DNA from: Dactylosporangium sp040605635
GTDB taxonomy: Bacteria > Actinomycetota > Actinomycetes > Mycobacteriales > Micromonosporaceae
Assembly (NCBI RefSeq): GCF_040605635.1
Contig: NZ_JBEXDG010000045.1
Location: forward strand, 1-64,000
DNA length: 64,000 nucleotides
Reading direction: 5' to 3'
Shown here: piece by piece, positions 36,982 to 47,994 of the stretch
Numbering within the stretch: position 1 is the first letter of the stretch
Layout: the number at the start of each line of letters is the position of its first letter
The notes under the pieces: model-generated
What the model was told of the DNA's origin: nothing
Database searches by the model: none
The model's input: the letters and a program-made list of their open reading frames with translations, nothing else
Made by a program: the position numbers and the translations under genes

Positions 36982-39494
36982 CGCTGCCCCTTCCGGTCCG
37001 TTGGTTCGAGTTCAGTGAGGCTGTACGCGGCGTGGGCGAGCCCTGCGACGAATCCGTCCAGGGCGGCCCGCTCCGATTCGGGATCCCGCTGCGGTCCCGC
37101 GTCCGCGGCGGCGCCTTGAGCAGCGGCGCCGGGCGCAGCGGCGGCCCGGGGGTTCGGTCGCGCGGAGGCGGACAGGTGCGCGCCGGGAGTCCGCCGGGTG
37201 AGACCGTGCGGCGCCGTCCGGGATTCGGTGGCCGGCCGAGGCGCGGGGACCGGGCCCCCGGCCGCGGCGCGTTCGGCGCCTTGCGTGAACGCGGCCAGCT
37301 GGGCTGCCTCGGTCTCCGCATCACGGAACTCGGCAGGCGCGTCCCGGTCGGCGGTCGTTCGAGCTGTCGGCGAGGTCTCGAAGGCCGACGCGAACCTGCC
37401 CGGAGTACGCCTGTGCAGCCCGTTTCGGGAGACAGGTCGTCCGTCCTCGGCTGCGGCAGGCGCCGTTGCGACCACGACAGGATGGCCGTTCGTCTTCTCC
37501 TGCCCGGCGAACCAGCCGAACGAGTCGTCCAGCGTGGCCGCCCACCGCCGCACGGCCGGCGACGCAGCCGCCGACCCGTTCGCTGATCCGTTTGCCGGCT
37601 GCGCGTCGTGGGCCGCCCCCGGCGGGTTCGCCGATCCGTTCGCGGGACCGGCCGGCAGGTCGGCTGACAGGCTGCGGGGCACGGTGTACAGGCGCGGCGG
37701 GATCAGGACCGTGGCCGTGACACCCTGTGTCGGCGTCGGCGCCAGTAGCACCGTCAACCCGTGCCGGCGTGCCAGCCGCCCCACCACGAAGAGCCCGAGC
37801 ACGTCGGTCGGTGCCACGTCGAGGCGTGGCCGCTCCACCAGGCGCCGGTTCTCCTCCTCCATCCGCGTCGCGGGCATGCCGATCCCGGCGTCCGCGACCG
37901 TGATCCGGCACCCGTCGCTGAGGTCGGCGACCACCTCCACGAACGCGCCGGGTGGTGAGAAGGCCGTCGCGTTCTCCAGCAGTTCGGCGAGCAGCAGCCG
38001 CAGGTCGGCGACGAGCTCCGCGGCGATCAGCACGTCGGTGACCCGGCCCAGCCGCACGGCCTGGAAGCCTTCGATCTCCGCGGTGCCGGCCCGGATCACG
38101 GTGGCGAGCGGGGTCGGGGAGAGCAGTTCCCCGTCGCGGTCGCCGGAGACCACCAGGAGCGAGTCGGCGCTGCGCCGCAGGCGGGTGGTCACATGGTCGA
38201 GCCGGTACAGCCGTTCCAGCACCCCGCTGTCCTGCTCGTCGCGTTCCATGTCGTCGATCAGGCCGAGCTGCCGGCTCACCAGGCCCTGGGTCCGGCGGGC
38301 GATGCCGGCGAACATGGCGGCCACGTTGCGGCGCGTGCTGACCTGCCGCTCCAGCAGCAGGGCGGCGGTCGCCTGGACCCGGTTGATGGCGGCGGCCAGC
38401 TCACCGATCTCGTCCTGGCCATGGATGTTGACCGCCGCGAAGCGGGTCGGCCGGGACACCGCCTCGTCGGCGTCGTCGACGCGGACCAGTTCGGCGCCGG
38501 CGATGTCGGCGACCGCGGCGGCGGCCCGGGTCAACCGTCGCAGCGGCGCCGCGATGGACCGGCTCAGCCGCACCGACAGGCCGACGACGACGGCGAGCAT
38601 GAGGGCGGCGCCGAGCCCGACTCCCAGCGCGGTGGTCCGGGCGTCCGATTCCCGGCGGTCCGCGGCCCGGGCGACGTCCGCCGCGATCCGGTCCTCGACG
38701 GTCTGCCGCAACGCCCCGTACGCGTCGGCCACACCGAGCACGGTCACCGCGTCGGCGGCGTCCTTGCCGCTGAGCAGGTCGGTGAGGGCCGTGAACCGCT
38801 GCCCGGACGGGCCACGCTCCACGGCGTCGAGCAACGCCACCTGCCGGTCGTCGGCGAGCTGCCGGAACCGGTCGCGTTGCTGCCGCTCGGCCGCGACGGC
38901 CGCGGCGAGTGCGGGCGCACCGGCGGCGCGGTCGGCGGCGGCGACCAGCAGGGCGGCGGCGACGTCACCGGCGGCCTGGTCGGCGCGCAGCAATGCGTCC
39001 AGGGTCCACAGCTGCCGCAGCCCGGCCGCGTCGACCCCGTCCTGGGCGGTCAGGTGCAGCGCGCCGAGCAGGGCCAGGATCGTGTCGCGGTAGGCGTCGG
39101 ACACCGCATCCGGGTCGGCCTCGCGGGACAGCACCGCCTGCCGCTGCGAGTCGAGCCCGTCGACCCGGTCGAGGGCCATGGCGAGGTCGGTCGCCGGTCC
39201 ACCGGCGCGGATGCGGGCCACGCCGTCGTCGACCAGCTGCTGCCGGGCGAGCACCGCGGACCGGTCCGTCGCCGGCAGGACCAGGTAGGCGAGGGCGACC
39301 ACCCGCTCCTGCTGCAGGTCCTGTGCCAGGCCGCCGACCTGCCGGGCCTGCCGGGCGGACCGCGCGGTGACCGCCGCGGCCCGCGCGTCGTCGACCCGTT
39401 CGACGGTGAAGGGCACGATCGTGCACACCACCACCGACAGCGGCAGGACCAGCAGCAGGCTGAGCTTCTGGCGGATCCCGAGGTCATCGAGCAC
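36978..39494 (-). CDS. cvnA: Sensor histidine kinase with nitrate/nitrite-sensing (NIT) domain, CvnA type
   Basis: 838 residues: membrane helix (about 10-30, KLSLLLVLPLSVVVCTIVPF), a large extracellular helical NIT-type domain (about 40-285), a second membrane helix (about 288-310), a HAMP-like linker (about 312-385), a kinase dimerisation region with RRTQGLVSRQLGLIDDMERD, and an ATPase domain with ELLENATAFSPPG and DAGIGM. From about 620 to the end it is an Ala/Pro-rich tail typical of conservon kinases. It probably works through the roadblock/DUF742/GTPase set rather than a classical response regulator, none of which is adjacent. The start overlaps the preceding sensor-like gene by 11 bp. 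Confidence 0.93.
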   Translation of the reverse strand: MLDDLGIRQKLSLLLVLPLSVVVCTIVPFTVERVDDARAAAVTARSARQARQVGGLAQDLQQERVVALAYLVLPATDRSAVLARQQLVDDGVARIRAGGPATDLAMALDRVDGLDSQRQAVLSREADPDAVSDAYRDTILALLGALHLTAQDGVDAAGLRQLWTLDALLRADQAAGDVAAALLVAAADRAAGAPALAAAVAAERQQRDRFRQLADDRQVALLDAVERGPSGQRFTALTDLLSGKDAADAVTVLGVADAYGALRQTVEDRIAADVARAADRRESDARTTALGVGLGAALMLAVVVGLSVRLSRSIAAPLRRLTRAAAAVADIAGAELVRVDDADEAVSRPTRFAAVNIHGQDEIGELAAAINRVQATAALLLERQVSTRRNVAAMFAGIARRTQGLVSRQLGLIDDMERDEQDSGVLERLYRLDHVTTRLRRSADSLLVVSGDRDGELLSPTPLATVIRAGTAEIEGFQAVRLGRVTDVLIAAELVADLRLLLAELLENATAFSPPGAFVEVVADLSDGCRITVADAGIGMPATRMEEENRRLVERPRLDVAPTDVLGLFVVGRLARRHGLTVLLAPTPTQGVTATVLIPPRLYTVPRSLSADLPAGPANGSANPPGAAHDAQPANGSANGSAAASPAVRRWAATLDDSFGWFAGQEKTNGHPVVVATAPAAAEDGRPVSRNGLHRRTPGRFASAFETSPTARTTADRDAPAEFRDAETEAAQLAAFTQGAERAAAGGPVPAPRPATESRTAPHGLTRRTPGAHLSASARPNPRAAAAPGAAAQGAAADAGPQRDPESERAALDGFVAGLAHAAYSLTELEPTDRKGQR

Positions 39495-40623
39495 CGTCGT
39501 GCTCCCTGGGTCGTGGCCGCACCGCCCGGCCGACGTGCACCAGTTCCTCGGCGCCGAGCAGGTCCCGGGCGTCGATCAGGCTGATCTGCGGCGCCTCCGG
39601 CTCGGTCCCGCCCGCGTCGCCGCCCGCGTCGTCGTCGGCCGCGTGGGAGCGCCGGCCGGGGGCGAACAGCCACAGCAGGACGAGGGCGCCGGCAGGCACG
39701 GTCGCAGCGCCGCCCATCACCAGCCGCTGCTGCCGCACGAGCCCGGCCTGGCGGTCCGCGAGCAGCGTGTCGAGCCGGTCCCAGATCGCGGCGGCGAGAC
39801 CGGCCGCGGCCCGGCCGACCCTGGCGGCGGCGTCGGCCGACCCGGCCGGTGTCACCTGCCCGCTCAGGTCGCGGACGAGCGCGGGCGGGGTCAGCGTGTC
39901 GACGGCGGTCTGGAAGGCGTCCTGTTGGCCGGTGAGGTCGGTGCCGGTCGACAGGAGGGTGGTGTTCTGCGCGCTCTTGCGCAACCCGGTGCTGATCGCG
40001 GCCACGGCGACGGCCACCTCGTACCGGGCGACGGCGACCGCGGCGGCCCGTTCATCCGCGTCGCCGGAGGCTGCGGCGCCGGTGCCGGGCGGCAGCGCGA
40101 CGAGGTCCGCGACGCGGGCGGCGCCGGACATCACGGCGGGCAGCCGCAGCCCGGCGTCCGTCAGGTAGTACACGTCGAGCTCGGCGTCCAGGACGAGGTG
40201 CGACGCGTCGCCGACCTGCGTGGCGAGTTCGGTCGCGAGGCCCGCCGCGTCACGCAGGTCCTGGTAGCCGCCCGGTCCGCCGGTCAGCGCGCCGATCCGC
40301 CGCCGCAGCTCCGACCAGCGGGGGCCGGTGCCCAGCAGCGCACCGTGCGCGGTGTCGGCGGCGGCCACCTCGGCGGCCGCCGCGTGCAGCGGACCGGCGT
40401 CGAGCGGCTCGCCTCGCGCCGCACCGGACCCGGCCGTGGTCAGCGCCCCGACGAGGGCGGTCAGCGGCTCCAGGTAGGCGACCCCGGCCCGCTCCGCGGC
40501 GACGAGGCCACGCTGGCGGGACAGCTGCGACCACGAGCTGGACAGTCCGGCGCCGAGCACGGCGCTCATCACCGCCACGGTGAGGACCGCCGCGGCGGCC
40601 CGCGACCTCGGGTGGGCGTTCAC
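39484..40623 (-). CDS. Membrane sensor protein lacking a kinase domain (379 aa)
   Basis: The GTG at 40623 overlaps the amt stop (GTGA). A longer open frame reaches 41877, but it is only the antisense-free shadow of amt. The product has an N-terminal membrane helix (AAAAVLTVAVMSAVLGAGLS), an extracellular helical domain of about 270 residues similar in build to the NIT domain of the following kinase (SRQRGLVAAERAGVAYLEPL), a second membrane helix (AATVPAGALVLLWLFAPG) and a short cytoplasmic tail. There is no HAMP, kinase or GGDEF domain. It is likely an accessory receptor that pairs with the kinase encoded next (11-bp overlap). Ligand unknown; nitrogen compounds are suggested by the amt neighbour and the NIT-like build. 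Confidence 0.8.
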   Translation of the reverse strand: MNAHPRSRAAAAVLTVAVMSAVLGAGLSSSWSQLSRQRGLVAAERAGVAYLEPLTALVGALTTAGSGAARGEPLDAGPLHAAAAEVAAADTAHGALLGTGPRWSELRRRIGALTGGPGGYQDLRDAAGLATELATQVGDASHLVLDAELDVYYLTDAGLRLPAVMSGAARVADLVALPPGTGAAASGDADERAAAVAVARYEVAVAVAAISTGLRKSAQNTTLLSTGTDLTGQQDAFQTAVDTLTPPALVRDLSGQVTPAGSADAAARVGRAAAGLAAAIWDRLDTLLADRQAGLVRQQRLVMGGAATVPAGALVLLWLFAPGRRSHAADDDAGGDAGGTEPEAPQISLIDARDLLGAEELVHVGRAVRPRPREHDGAR

Positions 40624-41909
40624 CGGGCCTGCACCGCCGTCCGCCCGTCCTGGGTGTCCTGTACTGCCGGGATGTCGCTGCCGGCCAGGTCGTACGCGGC
40701 CTCCCCGTGCTCGGAGAGGTCCAGCCCGGCGGCCTCGGCCCGGCCGGTGACCCGGTTGCCCAGTAACCGGTTGAGCACGCCGCAGATGAGCAGGGTCAGC
40801 AGCAGCGAGTACGCGACGACCACCGCCGCCGGCACGACCTGCCGGACCAGCTGGTGGTACCCGCCGCCGTAGAACAGACCGGTCGCCCCGGCCGCGTTGA
40901 CGGACTTCGTCGCGAACAGCCCGACGCAGATCGCGCCGATGACCCCGCCGCCGAGGTGAACGGCGGCGACGTCGAGCGAGTCGTCCACCTTGAACCACAC
41001 CTTCACACCGACCAGCAGATGGCACAGCAGACCCGCGACGGCCCCGATCGCGAGCGCACCGCCCGGCGCGACGTAACCCGCCGCCGGCGTGATCGCGACC
41101 AGTCCCGCCACCACCCCTGAGGCCGCGCCAAGGCCGGTCGTCTTGCCGTACCGCACCCGTTCGGTGAAGGCCCATGCCATCAGCCCGGCCGACGCGGAGA
41201 CCATCGTGTTCACGGCGGCCGTGCCGGCGAGCTGGTCGGCGCCGTACGCCGAGCCGCCGTTGAACCCGATCCAGCCGAACCACAGCAGCGCCAGGCCCGT
41301 CATCACCATCGGCAGGCTGTGCGGGCGGCTCGTTTCGGCGGGCCAGCCACGCCGCCTTCCGAGCGCGACCGCGACCGCGATGGCGGCGGCACCGGCGTTC
41401 GCGTGCACCACCGTCCCACCGGCGAAGTCGAGGGCACCCCACCGCGCGGCCCACCCCTGCGGGGCGAAGACCCAGTGCGCGACCGGCGCGTACACCAGGA
41501 CCGACCACACCGCGACGAACGCGCAGAACGGCCCGAACCGCCACCGTTCCGCGGCACTGCCGGTGACCAGCGCCGGGGTGATCGCGGCGAACATCAGCTG
41601 GAACAGGGCGAACACCATGAGCGGCAGGTGCGGCGCCGACTCCGCCCGCCCGGCCGGGTCGTTGAGACCGAGCCAGCGCAGGTCGCCGAGGTACTCGTTC
41701 CCGGGCGCGAACGCGATCGTGAAGCCGACCGTGACCCAGGTGACGGTCACGATGGCGAGGGTGGCGACGTTCTGCACGATGATGCCGATGACGTTGGTGC
41801 GCCGGACCATGCCGCCGTAGAAGAACGCGACGCCGGGCGTCATCAGCAGCACCAGCGCGGCACTCGCCAGTACCCACGCGGTGGCGGCGGCGTCGGTGTC
41901 ACTGGGCAT
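40620..41909 (-). CDS. amt: Ammonium transporter (Amt family)
   Basis: 429 residues and about 11 membrane helices starting with TAWVLASAALVLLMTPGVAF and FYGGMVRRTNV, then DFAGGTVVHANAGAAAIAVA (the family's signature with pore His region), WFGWIGFNGGS, and HLGGGVIGAICVGLF carrying the second pore His. These fix it as an Amt/MEP channel for ammonium. The C-terminal tail (LSEHGEAAYDL) resembles the PII(GlnK)-responsive tail of Amt proteins. Unusually, the downstream gene is a membrane sensor and conservon kinase, not glnK. It follows an unknown gene by 14 bp. Confidence 0.95.
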   Translation of the reverse strand: MPSDTDAAATAWVLASAALVLLMTPGVAFFYGGMVRRTNVIGIIVQNVATLAIVTVTWVTVGFTIAFAPGNEYLGDLRWLGLNDPAGRAESAPHLPLMVFALFQLMFAAITPALVTGSAAERWRFGPFCAFVAVWSVLVYAPVAHWVFAPQGWAARWGALDFAGGTVVHANAGAAAIAVAVALGRRRGWPAETSRPHSLPMVMTGLALLWFGWIGFNGGSAYGADQLAGTAAVNTMVSASAGLMAWAFTERVRYGKTTGLGAASGVVAGLVAITPAAGYVAPGGALAIGAVAGLLCHLLVGVKVWFKVDDSLDVAAVHLGGGVIGAICVGLFATKSVNAAGATGLFYGGGYHQLVRQVVPAAVVVAYSLLLTLLICGVLNRLLGNRVTGRAEAAGLDLSEHGEAAYDLAGSDIPAVQDTQDGRTAVQAR

Positions 41910-41923
41910 CTGCTACCTCCGTG

Positions 41924-43180
41924 TCAATGTCTGGCCCTGGTACGTGCCGCGGCCGCCACGAGTTCATCCCCGGCCGGAGAATCCGTCGTCCGGCCCATCC
42001 GGATCGCCCGATCGGCTGATCTGACCCTGGTGAGCGCTTGCCTCGCCGTCGCATCGGCCGCCGCAGCGGTTCGGGCCAGCCACGCCTCGGCCTCGGCCAG
42101 CTGGTCCGCCAGGCCGGCGCGCAAGCCCGCGGCGTGCCGGAGCTCGGCGCGTAGCTGGGCGGCGTGATCGAGCGTGGCCCGCAGACCCCAACCGGTGACC
42201 TGGCTGGTGACGTGTCCGGCCTGGTCGCCGTTGATGCGCTGGTTCAGACCGGCCAGGGCGTCGTCGTAGCGGCCCCAGGCACGCAGCAGCTCCTCACGCA
42301 GCGAACTCGCCCTGGGCCGGCCACTCAGGGCGCCGAGCGCGCCGAGGAACCGCCGGCAGCCGGCGATCAGCTCCGGATACCCGTCATGAAGCCCGTCCAG
42401 CGCGGCCCGGAACTCGACCCCGACGGGCTGCCCGACCAGCGGCGGCGGCGCGGGCGACGGTCTGGCCGGCGGCTGTGGTCCGAACTGTGGTCGCAGCGTT
42501 GGTTCGGGCGGTGGCGGGGTGGGCTCGCCGTATCCCGCGATGAGCTGGTCGAGCCGGTCCCGGAGCCCGGTCGTGCGGGACAGCCGGTCATCCAGCGCCG
42601 CCACCGCCCCCGGATCCCGCCCGTCAGCGGCGACCGCCCACTGCACGGCGAGCGCCCGTTCCGCCGTCAGGTACGCGGCGTACCCGGCAGCCAGTGGCGC
42701 GAGGCCCCGCACCCGGCATCGGTCGGCGGCGGGCAGCGCGGCCATCGCACGGGCGACCGCCCACCGCAGCTCCGGCTCGCCGCGGTGCAACAGCCGCCAG
42801 CGGGCCAGCACGGTGGCCAGGGTGACGTCCTGCGGCGGGCCGGTCACCGGTTCGGCCGCCTCCGCGGCCTCGAGCTGCTCCCGCAGCCGGATCCGCGCGT
42901 CGGACAGGTCCGCGGCGACCCGCATGACCCGCTCCGGCGGCTGCCCGGTCCGGTCGGTCCGGTCGGCGGGGTGCAGGAGCCCGCCCGTCCCGGGTTCGTA
43001 GCGGGCGTCGGTCAGCGCGCGGTGGAACGCGGTCCACGCGTCGGCCAGGCCCAGCGCCTCGTCCGGACGGATCCGCGACATCGCCGCCCGGTACCGGCGC
43101 TGCAGGTCGGGCACCTGGTCGAACAGCTCCCGCAGCGCGCGGACCAGCCGGACGGTCGGATCCGCAGGCGACGATGTCAT
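41924..43180 (-). CDS. Ala/Arg-rich helical protein of unknown function upstream of amt (418 aa)
   Basis: GGAGG lies 9 nt before the ATG. The protein is soluble and almost wholly helical (VRLVRALRELFDQVPDLQRR, LSDARIRLREQLEAAEA, LRAELRHAAGLRAGLADQLA), with a central Pro-rich hinge (about residues 225-260). The two halves may be related helical bundles. No enzyme motif, signal or membrane segment. It is separated by only 14 bp from amt, so it is probably in the same transcript as amt-sensor-conservon. Role unknown. Confidence 0.75.
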   Translation of the reverse strand: MTSSPADPTVRLVRALRELFDQVPDLQRRYRAAMSRIRPDEALGLADAWTAFHRALTDARYEPGTGGLLHPADRTDRTGQPPERVMRVAADLSDARIRLREQLEAAEAAEPVTGPPQDVTLATVLARWRLLHRGEPELRWAVARAMAALPAADRCRVRGLAPLAAGYAAYLTAERALAVQWAVAADGRDPGAVAALDDRLSRTTGLRDRLDQLIAGYGEPTPPPPEPTLRPQFGPQPPARPSPAPPPLVGQPVGVEFRAALDGLHDGYPELIAGCRRFLGALGALSGRPRASSLREELLRAWGRYDDALAGLNQRINGDQAGHVTSQVTGWGLRATLDHAAQLRAELRHAAGLRAGLADQLAEAEAWLARTAAAADATARQALTRVRSADRAIRMGRTTDSPAGDELVAAAARTRARH

Positions 43181-43264
43181 GGCCGTGGCCCTCCTGGCGG
43201 TGCGCTGTGCGGATGTCCTCCTCGTGCACTACGGACGGCGGCGCCTGCAGGGTCAGATGACTTT

Positions 43265-43889
43265 TCAGCCCCGGTGATGCCTGCCGGCGGGAACCGGCGA
43301 CGAGCGGATCGTCGACAGCAGGGTGATCACGTCGCGGCCCTCGACGTGGATCACCTGGAAGCCGCGGGCGTTGCGGGCGTGGCAGGTGACGCCGAGTATC
43401 TGCGCGGCCCGCACCAGCAGGCGCACCGAGGCGCGGTCCCGTTCCCGCAGCCGCAGGCCGGCCGACGACACCCTGGGTGCCGCGGTCAGCAGCGCGGAGC
43501 GCCACACCGCCGCCGCCCGGGTGCGCAGGGTCAGCTCATCGGCGGCGTCGCCGCCGAGCAGCAGGCCGACGTTCTGCGTCCACTCGCCGCGCAGCCGGCC
43601 GACCGTGCTCGACGGTGAGGCGGTGTCCACGTCGACGACGAAGGTCTCGTAGCGACGGCGGATGCCCGCGACCCGCCGCCGCATCCAGCACCGCACGTCC
43701 GGCACGGCGAGCATCAGGTCGGCGAAGCGGACCGCGGCCGGTTCGGTCTCGAACTCGACCCACAGCTGGGTGCCGGCGCCCGCGGCGACCGTCGACCACA
43801 GGTCGCGGCCGCGGCCGGCACCGGCGTGCTGCAGGCCCGTCGAGCCGGCCAGCAGCATCAGGCTGGCCTCGAACAGGTCGCCGTCGCGG

Positions 43890-43900
<11 letters not shown>
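43265..43900 (-). CDS. WhiA-like protein consisting of the LAGLIDADG-like domain only (211 aa)
   Basis: The sequence aligns by eye with the N-terminal part of the sporulation regulator WhiA: WVEFETEPAAVRFADLML and RRYETFVVDV for its first half, AAAVWRSALLTA for WhiA 'AAWRGAFLA', and LLVRAAQILGVTCHARNARG then VIHVEGRDVITLLSTI for 'LVGAARRLGVGAKAREVRG..VVRDGEAIGALLTRM'. WhiA (about 325 aa) goes on to a helix-turn-helix DNA-binding domain; this protein stops before it. The gene overlaps the end of treS by 11 bp, so it is the last gene of the sugar operon. It may modulate WhiA or bind a ligand or nucleic acid. Similarity is judged from memory and needs a profile search. Confidence 0.68.
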
Positions 43901-45695
<1,795 letters not shown>

Positions 45696-45787
45696 CAGGG
45701 ACCCGTCTGAACGATGGCGGGGGACACCCGGGCGGCCGGCCGGTCGTCTTCGACCGACGGTCACGAGGGCGGGGGAGGGTGGTGCGG

Positions 45788-46705
45788 CTACCGGACCGAA
45801 CCGGCCAGGACGCTCTGCTTGAAGAAGCGTTGGAACAGCAGGAACGCGAGCAGCGGCACCGCCATCGACACGAACGCCCCGGGGGCGATGACGTCGATGT
45901 TGGAAGGGAACGACCGCATCTGTTCCTGGATCGCCGAGGTGATCGGCGCGCTGTCCGAGTCGGCGAAGACGAGGGCGACGATGAGGTCGTTCCACACCCA
46001 CACGAACTGGAATACCGCCAGGGACGCCAGGGCCGGCGCGCCGAGCGGCAGCACCACCCGCCGGAAGATGGCGAACTCGCTGCCGCCGTCCATCCGCGCG
46101 GACTCGATCAGGTCGGGCGGGATCGCCACGAAGAAGCTGCGCAGCAGGAAGATCGCGAACGGCAGGCCGAACGCGACGTGGAAGGCGACCACCGCCGGGA
46201 TGCTGCCGTAGACGCCGAGCAGCCGGAACATCCGCGCGACGGGGATGATCGCCACCTGCACGGGCACCGCGATGAGCCCGACAAGGAGCAGGGTCAGCGC
46301 GTACCGGCCGCGGAACTCCAGCCAGGCGAGCGGGTACGCGGCGGCGGCGCCGATCGCCACGACGAGGACCGTCGACGGGACGGAGATCAGCACCGTGTTC
46401 CACAGGGCGTGGGTGAGCCGGCCGTCGGCGAGCAGCCCCTCGTAGTTGCGCAGGGTCAGCTGGGCCGGCTTGCTCAGCACGGTCCACCAGCCGGTGGCGC
46501 TGTTGTCGGCCGGGCTGCGCATGCTGGTGACGGCGAGGCCCAGGATCGGCATCAGCCACCACAGGCCGATCGCGACGACGACGACCTGGGCGCCGCCGCG
46601 GCCGAGGTGCCGCACGGCCCGTGCCGCCGGGCCGGGTCGTGGTGGCGGTGGCTCGGTCCCGGCGGGCTGCAGTTCCGGGACACCGACCGGCGCGAAGATG
46701 CTCAC
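45788..46705 (-). CDS. Sugar ABC transporter permease, MalG type
   Basis: 305 residues from a GTG that overlaps the stop of the MalF-type gene (GTGA). Six membrane helices, starting VVVVAIGLWWLMPILGLAVT, and the EAA loop (IPPDLIESARMDGGSEFAIF) that docks on the ATPase. It ends LLFQRFFKQSVLAGSVR, typical of MalG homologues. It forms the inner-membrane channel with the neighbouring permease; no ATPase subunit is encoded in the operon. Confidence 0.93.
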   Translation of the reverse strand: MSIFAPVGVPELQPAGTEPPPPRPGPAARAVRHLGRGGAQVVVVAIGLWWLMPILGLAVTSMRSPADNSATGWWTVLSKPAQLTLRNYEGLLADGRLTHALWNTVLISVPSTVLVVAIGAAAAYPLAWLEFRGRYALTLLLVGLIAVPVQVAIIPVARMFRLLGVYGSIPAVVAFHVAFGLPFAIFLLRSFFVAIPPDLIESARMDGGSEFAIFRRVVLPLGAPALASLAVFQFVWVWNDLIVALVFADSDSAPITSAIQEQMRSFPSNIDVIAPGAFVSMAVPLLAFLLFQRFFKQSVLAGSVR

Positions 46706-47994
46706 CGCTCGCTCCTTCGCAGGCGATGGACGTTGTACAGCACGCCCGGCAGGGCGAGCACGAGCAGCAGGATGCCCAGCGCGCTGCTGCGGCCGATGTT
46801 GTCGAACGACGAGCGCCACATCTCCAGGGCCACCACCGACGCCGGCCCCTGCGCCGACTCCGGTGCCAGGACCAGCACCAGGTCGAACACCTTGAGCACG
46901 TTGACGGTGAGGGTCAGCAGCACGACCATCAGCACGGGACGCATCAGCGGCACCGTGACCGCGCGCAGCACCTGCCACTCGCCGGCGCCGTCGATCCGGG
47001 CGGCCTCGAGGGTCTCCTTCGGGATCGCGGCCAGCCCGGCCGTCACCAGCGCCATCGCGAAGCCGGCCCAGATCCAGATGTACGTGCCGATGAGCGCCGG
47101 CGTGACGAGGGACGGCCCGAGCCAGGTGAGGCCCGCGAACGGTTCGGTGAAGTTCCCGGCGGCGAGCCGCACCACGTAGTCCTGGCCGGTCAGCTGCGGC
47201 AGGTGGAAGGTGCCGTCCGCGGCGGTGCGGGTGCGGGCCACGACCGTGCCGCTGCGAAGGACTTCGACGTCCACTCCGGGCAGGCCGAGCTCACCGGTGT
47301 CGACGGCGCCGGGCCTGCCGCCCACGGCCAGGAAGTCGGACCAGACCACGCCGCGCAGCCCTGTGCCCTGGACGATGCCGCTGGTGCCGGCCTGGGTCGC
47401 GGACTTCGGCAGCTGCCGAGGTGCCAGGCCGACGAGTGGCAGCAGCACGGGCTCCCGGTCGGTGACGGGCTGCGTCGTCTGCAGCCCGCCGTCGCGGGGG
47501 GTGAGCGCCTGCCCGTCGCGGGCCCGTGCGCCGTGGTACTGCGACGGCGGCTTGAACGTGTCGTGGACACCGACGACGACCGCGTTGAGCACACCCCGGT
47601 CCGGGCTCTCGTCGTACACGAGGCGGAACGTGACCCCGGCCGAGACCAGCGAGATCGCCATCGGCATGAACAGCACCACCCGCACCGCGGTCGAGCGGCG
47701 GACCCGCTGGGCGAGGACCGCGGCCAGCAGCCCGACCGCGGTGACGAGGTTCGGCACGACGACGATCCAGATCGCGTTGTTGAGCAGCGCCCGGCGGATC
47801 TCCGGCGCGGTGAAGATGTCCGCGTAGTTGGCCGCGCCGACAGCGTCCCGGCCGGCCGCGTCGTGCAGGCTCAGCCACAGCGTCTGCCCGATCGGGACGA
47901 GGACGAGCACGGCGACGAGCAGCACCGCGGGCGCGAGGAACCAGGCCGCGGCCGAGGATCTCGCGGCGGTCCAGGTTCTGCCGGTCTGTGCCAT
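46702..47994 (-). CDS. Sugar ABC transporter permease, MalF type, with extracellular CnaB-like insert
   Basis: 430 residues. Core helices: LAPAVLLVAVLVLVPIGQTL, IWIVVVPNLVTAVGLLAAVL, VRVVLFMPMAISLVSAGVTF; then about 140 residues of extracellular loop before LIGTYIWIWAGFAMALV and the EAA loop (IPKETLEAARIDGAGEWQVL). The loop contains LPGVDVEVLRSG, VVARTRTAADGTFHLPQL and DYVVRLAAGN, the pattern of CnaB/carboxypeptidase-regulatory-like beta sandwiches. E. coli MalF also has a beta-sandwich loop (P2), but between different helices, so the insert here is in another place. It may hold the binding protein. ATGA overlap with the binding-protein gene upstream. Confidence 0.9.
   Translation of the reverse strand: MAQTGRTWTAARSSAAAWFLAPAVLLVAVLVLVPIGQTLWLSLHDAAGRDAVGAANYADIFTAPEIRRALLNNAIWIVVVPNLVTAVGLLAAVLAQRVRRSTAVRVVLFMPMAISLVSAGVTFRLVYDESPDRGVLNAVVVGVHDTFKPPSQYHGARARDGQALTPRDGGLQTTQPVTDREPVLLPLVGLAPRQLPKSATQAGTSGIVQGTGLRGVVWSDFLAVGGRPGAVDTGELGLPGVDVEVLRSGTVVARTRTAADGTFHLPQLTGQDYVVRLAAGNFTEPFAGLTWLGPSLVTPALIGTYIWIWAGFAMALVTAGLAAIPKETLEAARIDGAGEWQVLRAVTVPLMRPVLMVVLLTLTVNVLKVFDLVLVLAPESAQGPASVVALEMWRSSFDNIGRSSALGILLLVLALPGVLYNVHRLRRSER

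Noticed and set aside
39484..41877. A 797-codon minus frame that would fuse a long N-terminus to the sensor
   Set aside because: The N-terminal part is the out-of-frame shadow of amt; the real sensor starts at the GTG at 40623, overlapping the amt stop.
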